A stretch of DNA of 51,019 nucleotides from Paracoccaceae bacterium (GCA_947468085.1 CANIKY010000006.1:1-51019); one strand, 5' to 3'. Positions 25,552 through 34,797 are shown, numbered from the stretch's first letter. Notes: generated from the sequence alone by a model not told the origin. Numbers and translations: made by a program.

Positions 25552-28500
25552 CCTTAAAGACCACGCAATAAAGGGCGGGCACAAACAGCAGTGTCAGCAA
25601 GGTGCCAACAATAATGCCACCGATCATCGCATAGGCCATTGGCCCCCAAAACACCTGCCGCGAGATGGGGATCAGCGCCAAACTTGCCGCCGCCGCCGTC
25701 AACAGAATAGGGCGGGCGCGGCTGTCGGTGGCTTCGAATACCGATGTCCACATGCAAAGCCCTTTGTGGCGCAGTTCTTCAATCTCATGCACCAAGATGA
25801 TCGAGTTGCGAATCAAAATACCCACAAGGGCCAGCACGCCCAAAATGGCCACAAAGCCCAAAGGTGCGCCTGACAGCAGCAAGGCCGCCACCACACCAAT
25901 CATCCCCAAGGGTGCCACCGCCAGCACAATAAAGCTGCGCCGAAAGCTTTGCATCTGGACCATCACCAACGTTACCATGATCAACAGCATGATCGGCACC
26001 ACCGCGATGATCGGTGCTTGGCTTTCCGCGCTGCTTTCGGCAGAACCTGCCACCGCAACCGCATAGCCGGGCGGAAGTGAGGCCGCAAAGACATCTATCG
26101 CGGGTTGCAAGTCTTTGGTGATCGTGGCGGGTTGATCCTTGGTCATCACGGCGGCTTTGACCGTGACGGTGGGCACACGGTTGCGTTGCTGGATCAGGGG
26201 TTGTTCCAGTGTCCACTCCAAACTGGCAAAAGATGTCAACGGAATCGGTTGGCCCGCCGCATTGCCCAGTTGCAGGTTTTGCAGCGAAGTGATCGAGGAT
26301 CGGTCGGCAGCACTGCCCCGCGCCACCGCGTCGATCAAGGTTTTGCCATCGCGCAGTTCTGTCACGTTCACGCCGTCAAACAACGAATAAAGCGCCTGTG
26401 CGACATCGGTTTGCGTCACAGCCAATTGGCGCAGCTTGTCTTGGTCTAGCACCACACGGGCCACACGGGTGGGTTCGTTGTAATTTTGGGTGATCATATC
26501 CAGCCGCGCATCCCCCGCAAGAACCGCCGAAAGGTCGCGCCCCAGATCGCTGACGATGTTCACATCCGGGCCTGACAGGCGATATTGCACCGGCTTGCCG
26601 ACCGGCGGCCCCAGTTCCAGAAACTTGGCATAAACATCAATCCCGGCCTGCGTTTTGGCATAATCCGAAACGGCCACTTTCAGCGCATCGCGCGCTGCCA
26701 GATCGGGGGTCATCACGACAATCTGGCCGAAATTGTCAGACGGGGTGACAGCATCAAAGGCCAAGATAAAGCGTGGCGCGGCGCGGCCGACATAGGTGCT
26801 CCAATAAGACGCCTCTTGGCGGGTGGCTAGCCAGCGGTCAAAATCGGCCATCACGTCATCGGTGGCTTGAAAACTGGCATTTTTGCGCAGTGTAATGTCA
26901 ATGATCAGTTCTGGCCTGTCAGATGTGGGGAAGAACTGGCTTTCCACAGACCGTAGGCCATAGATCGACCCTGCAAACATCACCAGCGTCACCGCCACCG
27001 TCAGCCATTTCGCCCGCATCGCCCCGCGCAACAGAGCGTGAAAGACACGGCGCACAAGGCCCGGTTCGGCGGCATGGTGCTTCATGGTTTTGGGCAGGAA
27101 CGTATAGCCCAAGATGGGGGCAAACAGCACCGCCACAACCCACGACAGCAAAAGCGAGATGACGATCACATAAAACAGCGAAATCGTGTATTCCCCCGCC
27201 GAAGAGGTGTTCAGCCCAATCGGAATAAACCCCGCCATCGTCACCAAAGTGCCTGTCAGCATAGGAAAGGCGATGGAAGACCAAGCAGCACTCGCCGCCT
27301 TTTCCAAGCTTTCGCCCAATTCCAGCCGCGAGATCATGGTTTCAATCGAAATCATCGCATCATCGACCAGTAGGCCAAGGGCGATGATCAGCGCGCCCAA
27401 CGAAATGCGCTGCAAGGTGATACCCATCACCTCTAGCGCCACAAAGGTCAGCGCCAGAACCAAGGGGATCGTCATGGTCACAACCAAGCCCGCCCGTAGG
27501 CCCAAGGATACAAAACTGACGCCCAGAACGATCGCCACCGCCTCGACCAAGGCGCGCAGGAAGTGGTTGACCGAGTCCTCGACCACAGTCGGCTGATCGG
27601 CCACTTTGTGCAAATCAATCCCCACGGGCAAGGTGGGGGCCATCTTTTCCATCACATGGTCCAAGTCCGCCCCAAATTGCAGAATATTCGCCCCCGCCCG
27701 CATCCCCACAATCAAGGCGATGGCTGCTTTGCCATTATGGCGGTACAGCGCCTTGGCGGGGTCAACATAGCCCGATGACACGCGCGCCACATCGGACAAG
27801 ACAAAGAAGGTGTCGCCCACCCGCAAAGTGGTGGCAGCCAGTTCCTTGGCCCCGGTAAAGCTGCCCGATACGCGCACCATCACCTTTTCACCCGCCGTGC
27901 GGATCACCCCCGAGGGCACAATGGCGTTCTGGCTGGACAGGGTGTCAAGCACAGCCGTCGCATCCAGCCCCAGCGAGGCCAGTTTGCGGGCCGAGAATTC
28001 CAAATAGATCACAGGGTCTTGCGTGCCCACCAGATCGGCCTTGCCCGTGTCGCCCAGTTGCAACACAGCATCTTGCACGGTTTCGGCCCAATGCTTGGCC
28101 TCAGCCGCAGAGTAGCCGTCATAGGTGAAGGCGTAGATATTGCCATAGACATCGCCAAAACTGTCGTTAAAGGCGAACCCTTTGAATTCCTTTGGGAAAC
28201 TATGGCTAATGTCGCCCATCATGTTGCGCACGCGCTGCCATGTCGCTGTCACGGCCGGGGCTTTGGTTTCGGCGCTCAGTTCCACATAAACCGTGGCGAT
28301 GCCCGGCTTGGTTTCTGACCTTGTGTATTTCAGGTTCTCAAGCTCTTGCAGCTTTTTTTCGATGCGCTCGGTGACTTGGGTGACGGTCTCTTGCGCGGTG
28401 GCTCCGGGCAGGGCCGCCTGAATGATCATGGTTTTGACGGTGAAGGACGGATCTTCTTCGCGGCCCATCTGCAGATAGCCGAAGGCCCCTGCGAGGATCG

Positions 28501-28567
28501 AGACGAGCATCAGGTACCAGATCAACGATTTATGGCGCAGCGCCCAGTCTGACAGGTTAAAGTGCAT
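25538..28567 (-). CDS. RND-family efflux pump, inner-membrane subunit
   Basis: A 1009-residue protein of the AcrB/HAE superfamily, a little shorter than AcrB. It has an N-terminal TM, the large porter loop (MGREEDPSFTVKTMIIQAALPGAT), a TM block with GLLVDDAMISIE (the proton-relay Asp-Asp pair), a second loop and a TM block ending in [15 protein letters not shown]. It exports small molecules using proton flow. Its start overlaps the stop of the adjacent fusion-protein gene (TGATG). Its last codons lie inside the GNAT gene on the other strand. Confidence 0.92.
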   Translation of the reverse strand: MHFNLSDWALRHKSLIWYLMLVSILAGAFGYLQMGREEDPSFTVKTMIIQAALPGATAQETVTQVTERIEKKLQELENLKYTRSETKPGIATVYVELSAETKAPAVTATWQRVRNMMGDISHSFPKEFKGFAFNDSFGDVYGNIYAFTYDGYSAAEAKHWAETVQDAVLQLGDTGKADLVGTQDPVIYLEFSARKLASLGLDATAVLDTLSSQNAIVPSGVIRTAGEKVMVRVSGSFTGAKELAATTLRVGDTFFVLSDVARVSSGYVDPAKALYRHNGKAAIALIVGMRAGANILQFGADLDHVMEKMAPTLPVGIDLHKVADQPTVVEDSVNHFLRALVEAVAIVLGVSFVSLGLRAGLVVTMTIPLVLALTFVALEVMGITLQRISLGALIIALGLLVDDAMISIETMISRLELGESLEKAASAAWSSIAFPMLTGTLVTMAGFIPIGLNTSSAGEYTISLFYVIVISLLLSWVVAVLFAPILGYTFLPKTMKHHAAEPGLVRRVFHALLRGAMRAKWLTVAVTLVMFAGSIYGLRSVESQFFPTSDRPELIIDITLRKNASFQATDDVMADFDRWLATRQEASYWSTYVGRAAPRFILAFDAVTPSDNFGQIVVMTPDLAARDALKVAVSDYAKTQAGIDVYAKFLELGPPVGKPVQYRLSGPDVNIVSDLGRDLSAVLAGDARLDMITQNYNEPTRVARVVLDQDKLRQLAVTQTDVAQALYSLFDGVNVTELRDGKTLIDAVARGSAADRSSITSLQNLQLGNAAGQPIPLTSFASLEWTLEQPLIQQRNRVPTVTVKAAVMTKDQPATITKDLQPAIDVFAASLPPGYAVAVAGSAESSAESQAPIIAVVPIMLLIMVTLVMVQMQSFRRSFIVLAVAPLGMIGVVAALLLSGAPLGFVAILGVLALVGILIRNSIILVHEIEELRHKGLCMWTSVFEATDSRARPILLTAAAASLALIPISRQVFWGPMAYAMIGGIIVGTLLTLLFVPALYCVVFKVKRP

Positions 28568-29646
28568 CAGTTTGCCCCCTCGTCGCCAGTGCTGCCGACA
28601 GCGGCCCCCACTCTTTGCCCCTCGGTCAGCGAGGTCACCCCGCGCACCACAATTTCATCGCCCACGTTCAGGCCGCTGGTCACGACCACGCGGTCGTCCA
28701 ACATCTCCCCAAGGGTGACGGCGGCTTGATAGACCTTGCGTCCGGCACCAACCAACCAGACCTGCGGAGCCTCTTGCGGGCCGATTAGGGCCACCAGCGG
28801 CACCGAGATGACCGACAGGCTTTGCGCTGCCAATCGCGCCGAAATCAGACTGCCAAGGCGATAGGTGGGCGGGGGATCAACCAAGGTCAGGTGGACGCGG
28901 CGGCTGCGCGTGCCCGTCCCTGCCGAAGGATCGATCCGGACCAATTGGCCCTTGATGGGTGCGCTGCCACGGCCTGTGACCTCGAACGCATCGCCCAAGC
29001 GCATCAGCGACAGGGTTTCGGGCGGCACATCCAGCACCGCTTCGCGCCCGGTCAGTCCCGCCAGCGTCAGGATCGGGGTGCCCACGGACACAACCATGCC
29101 CGGATCGACTAAGGTGGCCGTTACGATGCCGTCCATCGGTGCTGTAAGCGCGCTGTAGCTGGCGGCATCCTTGGCGCGGGCCAAATCAGCCTCAGCCGCG
29201 ACGATGCCCGCCCTGGCAGTGTCCAAAGCCGCCTGCGCCTTTTCCTGCTGGGCACTCGACGCCACGCCGCGTTTGACCAGTTCTGCCACGCGATCAAAAC
29301 TTTGTGCGGCAAAAAGCCCCCGTGCCTGAGCCCCTCGCAGCGCGGCTTGGGCGGACGTCAAATCCTCGTCCAGGGTGACCTGATCCAAGGTCGCCAGCAC
29401 AGCACCCTTTGCAACGCGGTCCCCCGTGGTGACAGCCATCGTGGCAACGCGGCCAAGCGTCAGGAAGGCAAGGGTGGTGGTGACTTGCGCCTCGACCGTG
29501 CCGGTGAAAGTGCGCGCTTGGGCGGCACCAGGCGTGATGATTTCTGACACGACAGGGCGGACAAGGGCCGCCTCTGGCCCTTGCGGTTGGGTTTCGCCAA
29601 AGGCCGGAGGGGCCAAGAGGGCCAAGATCACAAGAAATCGGCGCAT
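28567..29646 (-). CDS. RND efflux membrane-fusion protein, second copy
   Basis: A 359-residue periplasmic adaptor of the HlyD/AcrA family with an N-terminal signal (MRRFLVILALLAPPAFG). It has a biotinyl-lipoyl-like segment (TLGRVATMAVTTGDRVAKGAVLATLDQ), an alpha-hairpin rich in Ala/Gln, then SALTAPMDGIVTATLVDPGMVVSVGTPILTLA and a beta-barrel. It is clearly different from the adaptor encoded just before it. ATG 29646 is placed by the TGATG overlap with that gene. Two adaptors with one pump recall TriABC of Pseudomonas aeruginosa. Confidence 0.88.
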   Translation of the reverse strand: MRRFLVILALLAPPAFGETQPQGPEAALVRPVVSEIITPGAAQARTFTGTVEAQVTTTLAFLTLGRVATMAVTTGDRVAKGAVLATLDQVTLDEDLTSAQAALRGAQARGLFAAQSFDRVAELVKRGVASSAQQEKAQAALDTARAGIVAAEADLARAKDAASYSALTAPMDGIVTATLVDPGMVVSVGTPILTLAGLTGREAVLDVPPETLSLMRLGDAFEVTGRGSAPIKGQLVRIDPSAGTGTRSRRVHLTLVDPPPTYRLGSLISARLAAQSLSVISVPLVALIGPQEAPQVWLVGAGRKVYQAAVTLGEMLDDRVVVTSGLNVGDEIVVRGVTSLTEGQRVGAAVGSTGDEGAN

Positions 29647-30698
29647 CACTGCCCCCCTGCCAGAATTGCCACACTGCGGCCGGGAAACAAAAGCTGCGAT
29701 CCCTCGACGACGACGATATCGCCTGCCTGCACCCCTTCCGACAGGGTTATGGTGTCGCTGCTGTAGTCGCTGACGGTGACGGGCACTTGGGCCACACGCA
29801 GCGTTGCAGCGTTCACAATCCAAACCGCAGGGCGGCCTGCAAGCGAACTTAGCGCAGCCCAAGGCAAGGTGATGGCCCTTGGATGCAGCAGTTTAAGACG
29901 GCCCACAACGGCCGTGCCGAACACAACGCCCGCAGGGGCACCTGCCCTCAGCATGGCCTTGACCACAACAGCGCCAGTACGGGCATCGACCAAGGGGGAC
30001 ACCTCGCTGATCGTGCCCAGCAGAGTCAGATCAGCGCTGTCGATCGGCGTTAGTGTCACGGGGCTTCCCAGAAAGGCCTCAAGGTTCACGCCGTCTGGCG
30101 CGTTGAACACGGCCTCCAGCCCGCCATTTGCGGCGATGGTCAGCACCTTTTGCCCCGGATTGGCGACGTCGCCGGGCTCGGCCCAGCGCGTGGTGATCGT
30201 ACCAGCGCTGGGGGCGCGAAGCACCGTGTTGTCTTGCACCATGCGCGCCTTGGCGAGCTGGGCCGCGGCTTGGTCATGGCTGGCTTGGGCGGCAAACAGG
30301 GTCTTGGTCGCGGTATCCACATCCGCACGCGTGCCCGCCCCGCTTTTGAGCAACCCAGCTGCACGGTCGCTGGCCTGCTGCGCCTCACGCAGGGCGGCAT
30401 CAGCACCGTCCAGATTGGCCACGGCGGCGCGCAAGGCGGCATCAGTTTGGGTTGGATCCACCCGCGCCAGCTCTTGGCCTGCCGTCACCGCGTCCCCTTC
30501 TTGCACCGCCACCGAAATCACGCGCCCGCCCTGCGGGAAGGCAACGGGAAAAGCATTGACGGCTTGCAACGTGCCCGAAAGCGCCACTTCAGACGGCAGG
30601 CTTGTCAATCTGGCGGTGACGGTGCGAACGGACAGAGGCTCTGCCAAGGCGGTTTGGGCAGACAGGCCAAAGGCAAAAAGGAAAAGGATGCGATACAT
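29646..30698 (-). CDS. RND efflux membrane-fusion protein, first copy
   Basis: A 350-residue AcrA/HlyD-family adaptor and the first gene of the operon. The signal peptide ends near ALA (residue 19). The lipoyl-like half motif is FPQGGRVISVAVQEGDAVTAGQELARVD. A coiled-coil hairpin follows at about 80-140, then NTVLRAPSAGTITTRWAEPGDVANPGQKVLTIA and the barrel domain. A possible TATAGT -10 element lies at 30761-30766 (minus strand), with a perfect palindrome just upstream at 30779-30796. No outer-membrane channel or regulator gene is adjacent. Confidence 0.88.
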   Translation of the reverse strand: MYRILFLFAFGLSAQTALAEPLSVRTVTARLTSLPSEVALSGTLQAVNAFPVAFPQGGRVISVAVQEGDAVTAGQELARVDPTQTDAALRAAVANLDGADAALREAQQASDRAAGLLKSGAGTRADVDTATKTLFAAQASHDQAAAQLAKARMVQDNTVLRAPSAGTITTRWAEPGDVANPGQKVLTIAANGGLEAVFNAPDGVNLEAFLGSPVTLTPIDSADLTLLGTISEVSPLVDARTGAVVVKAMLRAGAPAGVVFGTAVVGRLKLLHPRAITLPWAALSSLAGRPAVWIVNAATLRVAQVPVTVSDYSSDTITLSEGVQAGDIVVVEGSQLLFPGRSVAILAGGQ

Positions 30699-30778
30699 TT
30701 TGGGTCTATTTTTGCAAAAAATGGGAAGAAAAATTGATTCGGAGCTAACAAGTCGAAAAGACTATAGATTTAGATTTT

Positions 30779-30796
30779 GCGCAAGCGCGCTTGCGC
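30779..30796. promoter_or_regulatory. Perfect 18-bp palindrome upstream of the efflux operon
   Basis: GCGCAAGCGCGCTTGCGC is its own reverse complement. It lies about 80 bp upstream of the first efflux gene, near where a -35 element for the TATAGT at 30761-30766 would fall. A dimeric repressor site is plausible, but no regulator gene adjoins. Confidence 0.4.
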
Positions 30797-30881
30797 CATA
30801 TTGGCCAGGCGTGCGGCGTGCTGATCTTTGATGTGCCGATGAAGCGGGGCGCAAAAGTGGCTGAAGGCGTGCTGCCAACAC

Positions 30882-30911
30882 AAAAGGGCCTAGGCATCTC
30901 TGCCTAAGCCC
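30882..30911 (-). terminator. Terminator of the tRNA-Arg gene
   Basis: On the minus strand GGGCTTAGGC and GCCTAGGCCC pair (one mismatched pair) around a 6-nt loop and are followed by TTTT. It lies 11 bp past the tRNA 3' end. Confidence 0.75.
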
Positions 30912-30921
30912 TTGAATTTCA

Positions 30922-30998
30922 TGGTGGACCCGGAGCGATTCGAACGCCCGACCCTTAGATTCGTAGTCTAATGCTCTATCCAGCTGAGCTACGAGTCC
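30922..30998 (-). tRNA. tRNA-Arg(ACG)
   Basis: A 77-nt cloverleaf on the minus strand. The acceptor arms GGACTCG and CGGGTCC pair over seven positions (one G-T), followed by discriminator A and an encoded CCA. The D arm is GCTC-AGCTGGATA-GAGC, the anticodon arm is TTAGA-CTACGAA-TCTAA with anticodon ACG, and the T loop is TTCGAAT. Arg-ACG reads CGU/CGC after inosine modification. Confidence 0.95.
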
Positions 30999-31051
30999 AC
31001 AATGGCGCGGATTTAGACCCAGTGGCGCGCCATTGCAAGGGCCAATGCGCG

Positions 31052-32473
31052 TCAATCGGCGGCTTCGGCGAGGCCAAGCGTTTTTGGCAGGTGGATGATG
31101 AATTCTGTACCGCGCGCATCCGAGCGCATCAGGTCCAACCGCCCACCGTGGCCACGCACCAATTCAGCCGCGATGGCAAGGCCAAGGCCAGTGCCGCCTG
31201 CCCTTGTGCCGCCTTGAAAGGCCGCAAACAGATGCTCGCGCGCTTTAAGGGGCAGGCCGGGGCCGGTATCGGTCACGCTGATCCACCAATCGGCCTCGGC
31301 CTCGCCACATTCTAGCACGATGGTGCCGTCTTGACCTGTTTGCTCAATCGCTTGACGGGCGTTGCGGATCAGGTTGCCCAAGATGCGGTACAGCTGTTCG
31401 TTGTCGGCACGGATCATCAGCCCCGGGCTGGTTTGGATCAGGCACGTCACACGGCCTGCGGTGGCAAGGCCCTCGCCATCAAGTAAATCCTCAAGAAAGG
31501 GCAGCAAGGCAAAGCGGGTCAGGCGGGGTGGGGCCTCTTCGGCCTTGCCAAAGGCCAATGTCGCCTCGCAAAGGTTGACCGCGCGGCTGATCGATCTCAC
31601 CAGTTTGGGCGCTGCGCGCGCCACGGCGGGGTCGGCGCTGGCCTCGATCCGGTCGGCGAACAATTGCGCTGTGGTTAAGATGTTGCGCAGATCATGGGCG
31701 ATTTTGGCCACGGCACTGCCCAACTGGGCCAAACGCTCTTTCTGGCGCAGCGCGCCCGTCAGTTGCGTTTGCATGGCTTTCAGCGCCTCTTCCGCCACGC
31801 GCAATTCAACCACGTTGGATGTGGGGTCGATCACGCGGCGGGCGTCTTCGGGGGCTTGGGCATAGGCCTGCATATGGCGCACCACGCGGTTGATCGGCTG
31901 CACCATCAAGCGCTGCACCGCTGTGAACAGCAACAGCGCCGTCACGGCCGAGATCAGCACCGACAGGCTAAGAATCCGCAGCCCGTAGTCGATCATCGCC
32001 ACTTTGAGCGGCCCCGACAGAAGGGTGATTTCGATCAAGATCCCGCCATCCTGCACCGGATAGCCGATCACCCGAATCACATCGCTTTCCGGCTGCACGA
32101 AAGCCAGCGCCGCATCGCGGATCAGCGTCCAAGGCCCCGCCATGCGCAAATCATAAGTGGCCATGATGGGCGAGGGGATGGGCGACGACAGCACCAATTG
32201 CCTAATCTGATCCCGCCGCAGCACGACGTTGAACACCTCGGCGTTTTTAAGCAACTCCGCTTCAAGGGCTGGCGACACCATGTCAGGTGCCGCAAGTTGC
32301 GCCAACGACGCGATCTGCGCCTCTTTCAGGCGCACCAGCAGAAAATCAGCGCGAAACCGCGCCATCGAGGGGACAAAGATCATCACCTCGGCCAGCAGCA
32401 CAAAGACCACGGTCAGCAAAAAGAACCTGCCGGACAGGGTGTTGAAAAAACCGTCTTTACGCCAAATGCGCAT
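31052..32473 (-). CDS. Membrane sensor histidine kinase (orphan)
   Basis: A 473-residue kinase. TM segments at about 17-34 and 165-188 enclose a roughly 130-residue periplasmic sensor domain; a HAMP-like linker (QPINRVVRHMQAYAQAPED) follows. The H box is KIAHDLRNILT with phospho-acceptor His260. The N box is NLIRNARQAIEQ, G1 is DTGPG and G2 is GGTGLGL. ATG 32473 avoids overlap with the upstream flavoprotein gene and has GGGA upstream. No response regulator gene is adjacent. It lies 17 bp after the MerA-like gene and is probably co-transcribed with it. Confidence 0.88.
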   Translation of the reverse strand: MRIWRKDGFFNTLSGRFFLLTVVFVLLAEVMIFVPSMARFRADFLLVRLKEAQIASLAQLAAPDMVSPALEAELLKNAEVFNVVLRRDQIRQLVLSSPIPSPIMATYDLRMAGPWTLIRDAALAFVQPESDVIRVIGYPVQDGGILIEITLLSGPLKVAMIDYGLRILSLSVLISAVTALLLFTAVQRLMVQPINRVVRHMQAYAQAPEDARRVIDPTSNVVELRVAEEALKAMQTQLTGALRQKERLAQLGSAVAKIAHDLRNILTTAQLFADRIEASADPAVARAAPKLVRSISRAVNLCEATLAFGKAEEAPPRLTRFALLPFLEDLLDGEGLATAGRVTCLIQTSPGLMIRADNEQLYRILGNLIRNARQAIEQTGQDGTIVLECGEAEADWWISVTDTGPGLPLKAREHLFAAFQGGTRAGGTGLGLAIAAELVRGHGGRLDLMRSDARGTEFIIHLPKTLGLAEAAD

Positions 32474-32490
32474 GCGATCCCAAGCTATGG

Positions 32491-33903
32491 TTAGGCCAGA
32501 AGCCTTTGCACGACCCTGACCAAGGTCTTGATCCAAGGGTTACCAAAAAGGCGGGGGGAAAAATAGGCTCCTGCGGCGCGTTTGGAAATTTCGCTTAAGG
32601 TGGGATAGGGGGCCACCATGCCCGCAAGAGTGGACAGCTTAACGCGCCCTGCCAGGGCGAGCGCCCAAAGGCTGATCTGCTCGCCCGCATGGGCCCCCAC
32701 CAGCGTCACGCCTACGGGGCGACCTTTGACGATCATCAGCTTGATAAAGCCTTCGGTCGTCTGATCGGTGATGGCACGGTCCATATGGCTGAAGTCTTCG
32801 CGCACCACGCTTAGTGCCGCGCCAAAGGTGGCGCGGGCTTCGACCTCGGTGGGGCCGATCTGGGCCAGTTCGGGTTCGGTATAGGTCACACGCGGCAGGG
32901 CGGCTTTGGAACGCGCGGGCAGGCCCAGCACCGCTTGGCGCAGCACAAGCCCCGCCTGATAGGCGGCCAGATGCGTGAACTGCGGCCCGCCCGCGACATC
33001 GCCGATCGCAAAGATCTTGCGGTTGGTGGTGCGCAAAGACCCATCTACCACAACCCCGCCGCCTTTCACCGCAACCCCCGCCGCAGACAGGTTCAAACGG
33101 GTGATCGCCGGAGCACGGCCCATCGCCAGCAACAGATGCGAAGCGGCAAGCGATGTTCCATCTGACAGCGTGACGCCGACCCCCTCCTCCATGCGCTGCA
33201 CAGAACTGGCTTGGAGGTTCTCTAAGATCGTCACCCCTTCGGACCGAAGACGATCTGCAACGACCTCTACCGCCTGCGAATCGTCCTGCCCCATCAAACG
33301 GCTGCGCGCCACTATGGTCACCTTGGCCCCCAACCGGCGGAAGGCCTGCGCCATTTCCACCCCAACAGGGCCTGCGCCCAAGATGACCAAGTGGTCCGGT
33401 AAGGTGGTCAGGGTAAAGATTGTCTCGTTGGTGTAAAAAGGAACCTGATCCAGACCGGGCAGGTCGGGCACAATCGCATGCGCCCCCGTGGCGATGACAA
33501 AGCGGCGGGCGGTGATGACCTCGGCCCCCGCCTCGACCCTGTCAGGCGCGGTAAAGCGCGCCCAAGCGCGGACGACCCGCACGCCCAAGGCTTCAAATCG
33601 CTCTTGGCTGTCATGCGGGGCAATGTCAGCTATCGCCTCTTGCACCCGCGCCATGACGGCTGCGAAATCCACCTGTGGGTCAACCCCTGCCACCCCCGGC
33701 CCGCCCTGCCGCACCCCTTGCACCCGCTTGGCGACAGCCAGCAACGCCTTGGACGGCACGCAGCCGTAGTTCAGGCAATCGCCCCCCATCAAAGCGCCTT
33801 CAATCAGGGTGACCCGTGCGCCCAGTTGCACCGCGCCCGAAGCCACCACCAACCCACCCGAGCCCGCGCCGATGATGCAAAGATCGGTGGAATAGCGCGC
33901 CAT
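32491..33903 (-). CDS. MerA/dihydrolipoamide dehydrogenase-like FAD disulfide oxidoreductase
   Basis: A 470-residue flavoprotein. FAD-binding GAGSGG (12-17), the redox pair Cys43/Cys48 in GGDCLNYGCVPSKAL, the NAD(P)H-binding GAGPVGVEMAQAF and IFAIGDVAGG are all present. The C-terminal active-site motif reads PYPTLSE, with Tyr where Lpd has the catalytic His. This argues against a genuine lipoamide dehydrogenase and fits the MerA-like group often encoded beside TVP38 proteins. No mercury regulator or transporter is near, so mercury reduction is not supported. It starts 1 bp after the TVP38 gene. Confidence 0.85.
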   Translation of the reverse strand: MARYSTDLCIIGAGSGGLVVASGAVQLGARVTLIEGALMGGDCLNYGCVPSKALLAVAKRVQGVRQGGPGVAGVDPQVDFAAVMARVQEAIADIAPHDSQERFEALGVRVVRAWARFTAPDRVEAGAEVITARRFVIATGAHAIVPDLPGLDQVPFYTNETIFTLTTLPDHLVILGAGPVGVEMAQAFRRLGAKVTIVARSRLMGQDDSQAVEVVADRLRSEGVTILENLQASSVQRMEEGVGVTLSDGTSLAASHLLLAMGRAPAITRLNLSAAGVAVKGGGVVVDGSLRTTNRKIFAIGDVAGGPQFTHLAAYQAGLVLRQAVLGLPARSKAALPRVTYTEPELAQIGPTEVEARATFGAALSVVREDFSHMDRAITDQTTEGFIKLMIVKGRPVGVTLVGAHAGEQISLWALALAGRVKLSTLAGMVAPYPTLSEISKRAAGAYFSPRLFGNPWIKTLVRVVQRLLA

Positions 33904-33904
33904 C

Positions 33905-34630
33905 TTAGCCCTTTCGCTGTGTGTAAAGCTTGACCAATACAGGCGCAAAAGACAGCGCTGCCAAGCCCAGCAAGGGCAAGCCAAACTGGGGCGTGAACAA
34001 GATGTGCAGGTTCGGATGCTCGCCGCGCGCAAAAACATCGCCCAAACCCGCGCCCAACTGGGTATAGATGATATCCGCTGGAATGATGCCCACAAAGGTG
34101 GTGATGACAAAGGTCCAAAACCGCACGCCGACCAAGGCGGGCACGATGTTTGACACCAAAAGGGGTAGCACCGGAATAAGCCGCATCGACAACAGCACCA
34201 TCACCTGATGCTCTTTCAACGCCTGCTGCATCCGCGCCGCAGCGCCGCCGCGCGATTCGATGCGCTCGGCCAACTCGCGCCCAAAGCCGCTGCGCGCCGC
34301 CAAAAAAACGATCACAGCCCCAGTGGTGGCCGCGATGACATTGTAAAGCACGCCCGGAAACAGCCCGAACAGAAAGCCCCCCGCCATAGCCACCACCGCC
34401 GACCCCGGGATCGAGATCACGACGAGGCCGGTATAAATCACAATGAACCCCACGGCCGTGGCAACATAATGCTGCTCTACCAGCGCCAAAAGGTCATGGC
34501 GGTGCTGTTCTAGCCCTTGCAAGCTGACCAGATGGCGAAAGAAGATAAAGGCCAGCACTGCGGCGAAGGCGATTAGCAAGATGGGCGCGCGGCGCATCAG
34601 GCGGGCAAAAAGGGTCTGCGTCGGGATCAT
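33905..34630 (-). CDS. TVP38/TMEM64 (DedA-related) membrane protein
   Basis: A 241-residue integral membrane protein with about five hydrophobic segments. The central SNARE-associated/VTT domain is visible as VVAMAGGFLFGLFPGVLYNVIAATTGAVIVFLAAR and SMRLIPVLPLLVSNIVPALVGVRFWTFVITTFVGIIPADIIY. Related proteins are thought to move lipids or support membrane homeostasis. ATG 34630 has AAGG upstream; a GTG at 34642 is the alternative. First gene of a compact unit with the MerA-like flavoprotein. Confidence 0.88.
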   Translation of the reverse strand: MIPTQTLFARLMRRAPILLIAFAAVLAFIFFRHLVSLQGLEQHRHDLLALVEQHYVATAVGFIVIYTGLVVISIPGSAVVAMAGGFLFGLFPGVLYNVIAATTGAVIVFLAARSGFGRELAERIESRGGAAARMQQALKEHQVMVLLSMRLIPVLPLLVSNIVPALVGVRFWTFVITTFVGIIPADIIYTQLGAGLGDVFARGEHPNLHILFTPQFGLPLLGLAALSFAPVLVKLYTQRKG

Positions 34631-34768
34631 GGGCCTTGTCACTTGTTTGCGCCTAGTTTGGGGCCAACGGCGCCCAATGGCCAGAGACTTCGTACTTTAG
34701 GGCCAGCGATGCGCCCTTGGCAGCTGCCATTTGCCCACGCTTGATGACAGAATTATTGCGGCCTGTCG

Positions 34769-34797
34769 TTGACTTGTGGTGCAAGCCTTCGTAAAGG
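34769..34797 (+). promoter_or_regulatory. Likely sigma-70 promoter of rpmH-rnpA-yidD
   Basis: TTGACT (34769-34774), a 17-bp spacer, and TAAAGG (34792-34797). It lies about 70 bp before rpmH in a 234-bp gap after the divergent TVP38 gene. The -35 box is near consensus, the -10 box weak. Confidence 0.45.

Noticed and set aside
30922-31055. Minus-strand frame reading GLVAQLDRALDYESKGRAFES
   Set aside because: This is a translation of the tRNA-Arg gene, a common false gene.
32491-34630. Mercury resistance operon
   Set aside because: Only a MerA-like flavoprotein is present; no merR, merT, merP or mercury-binding N-terminal domain was seen.
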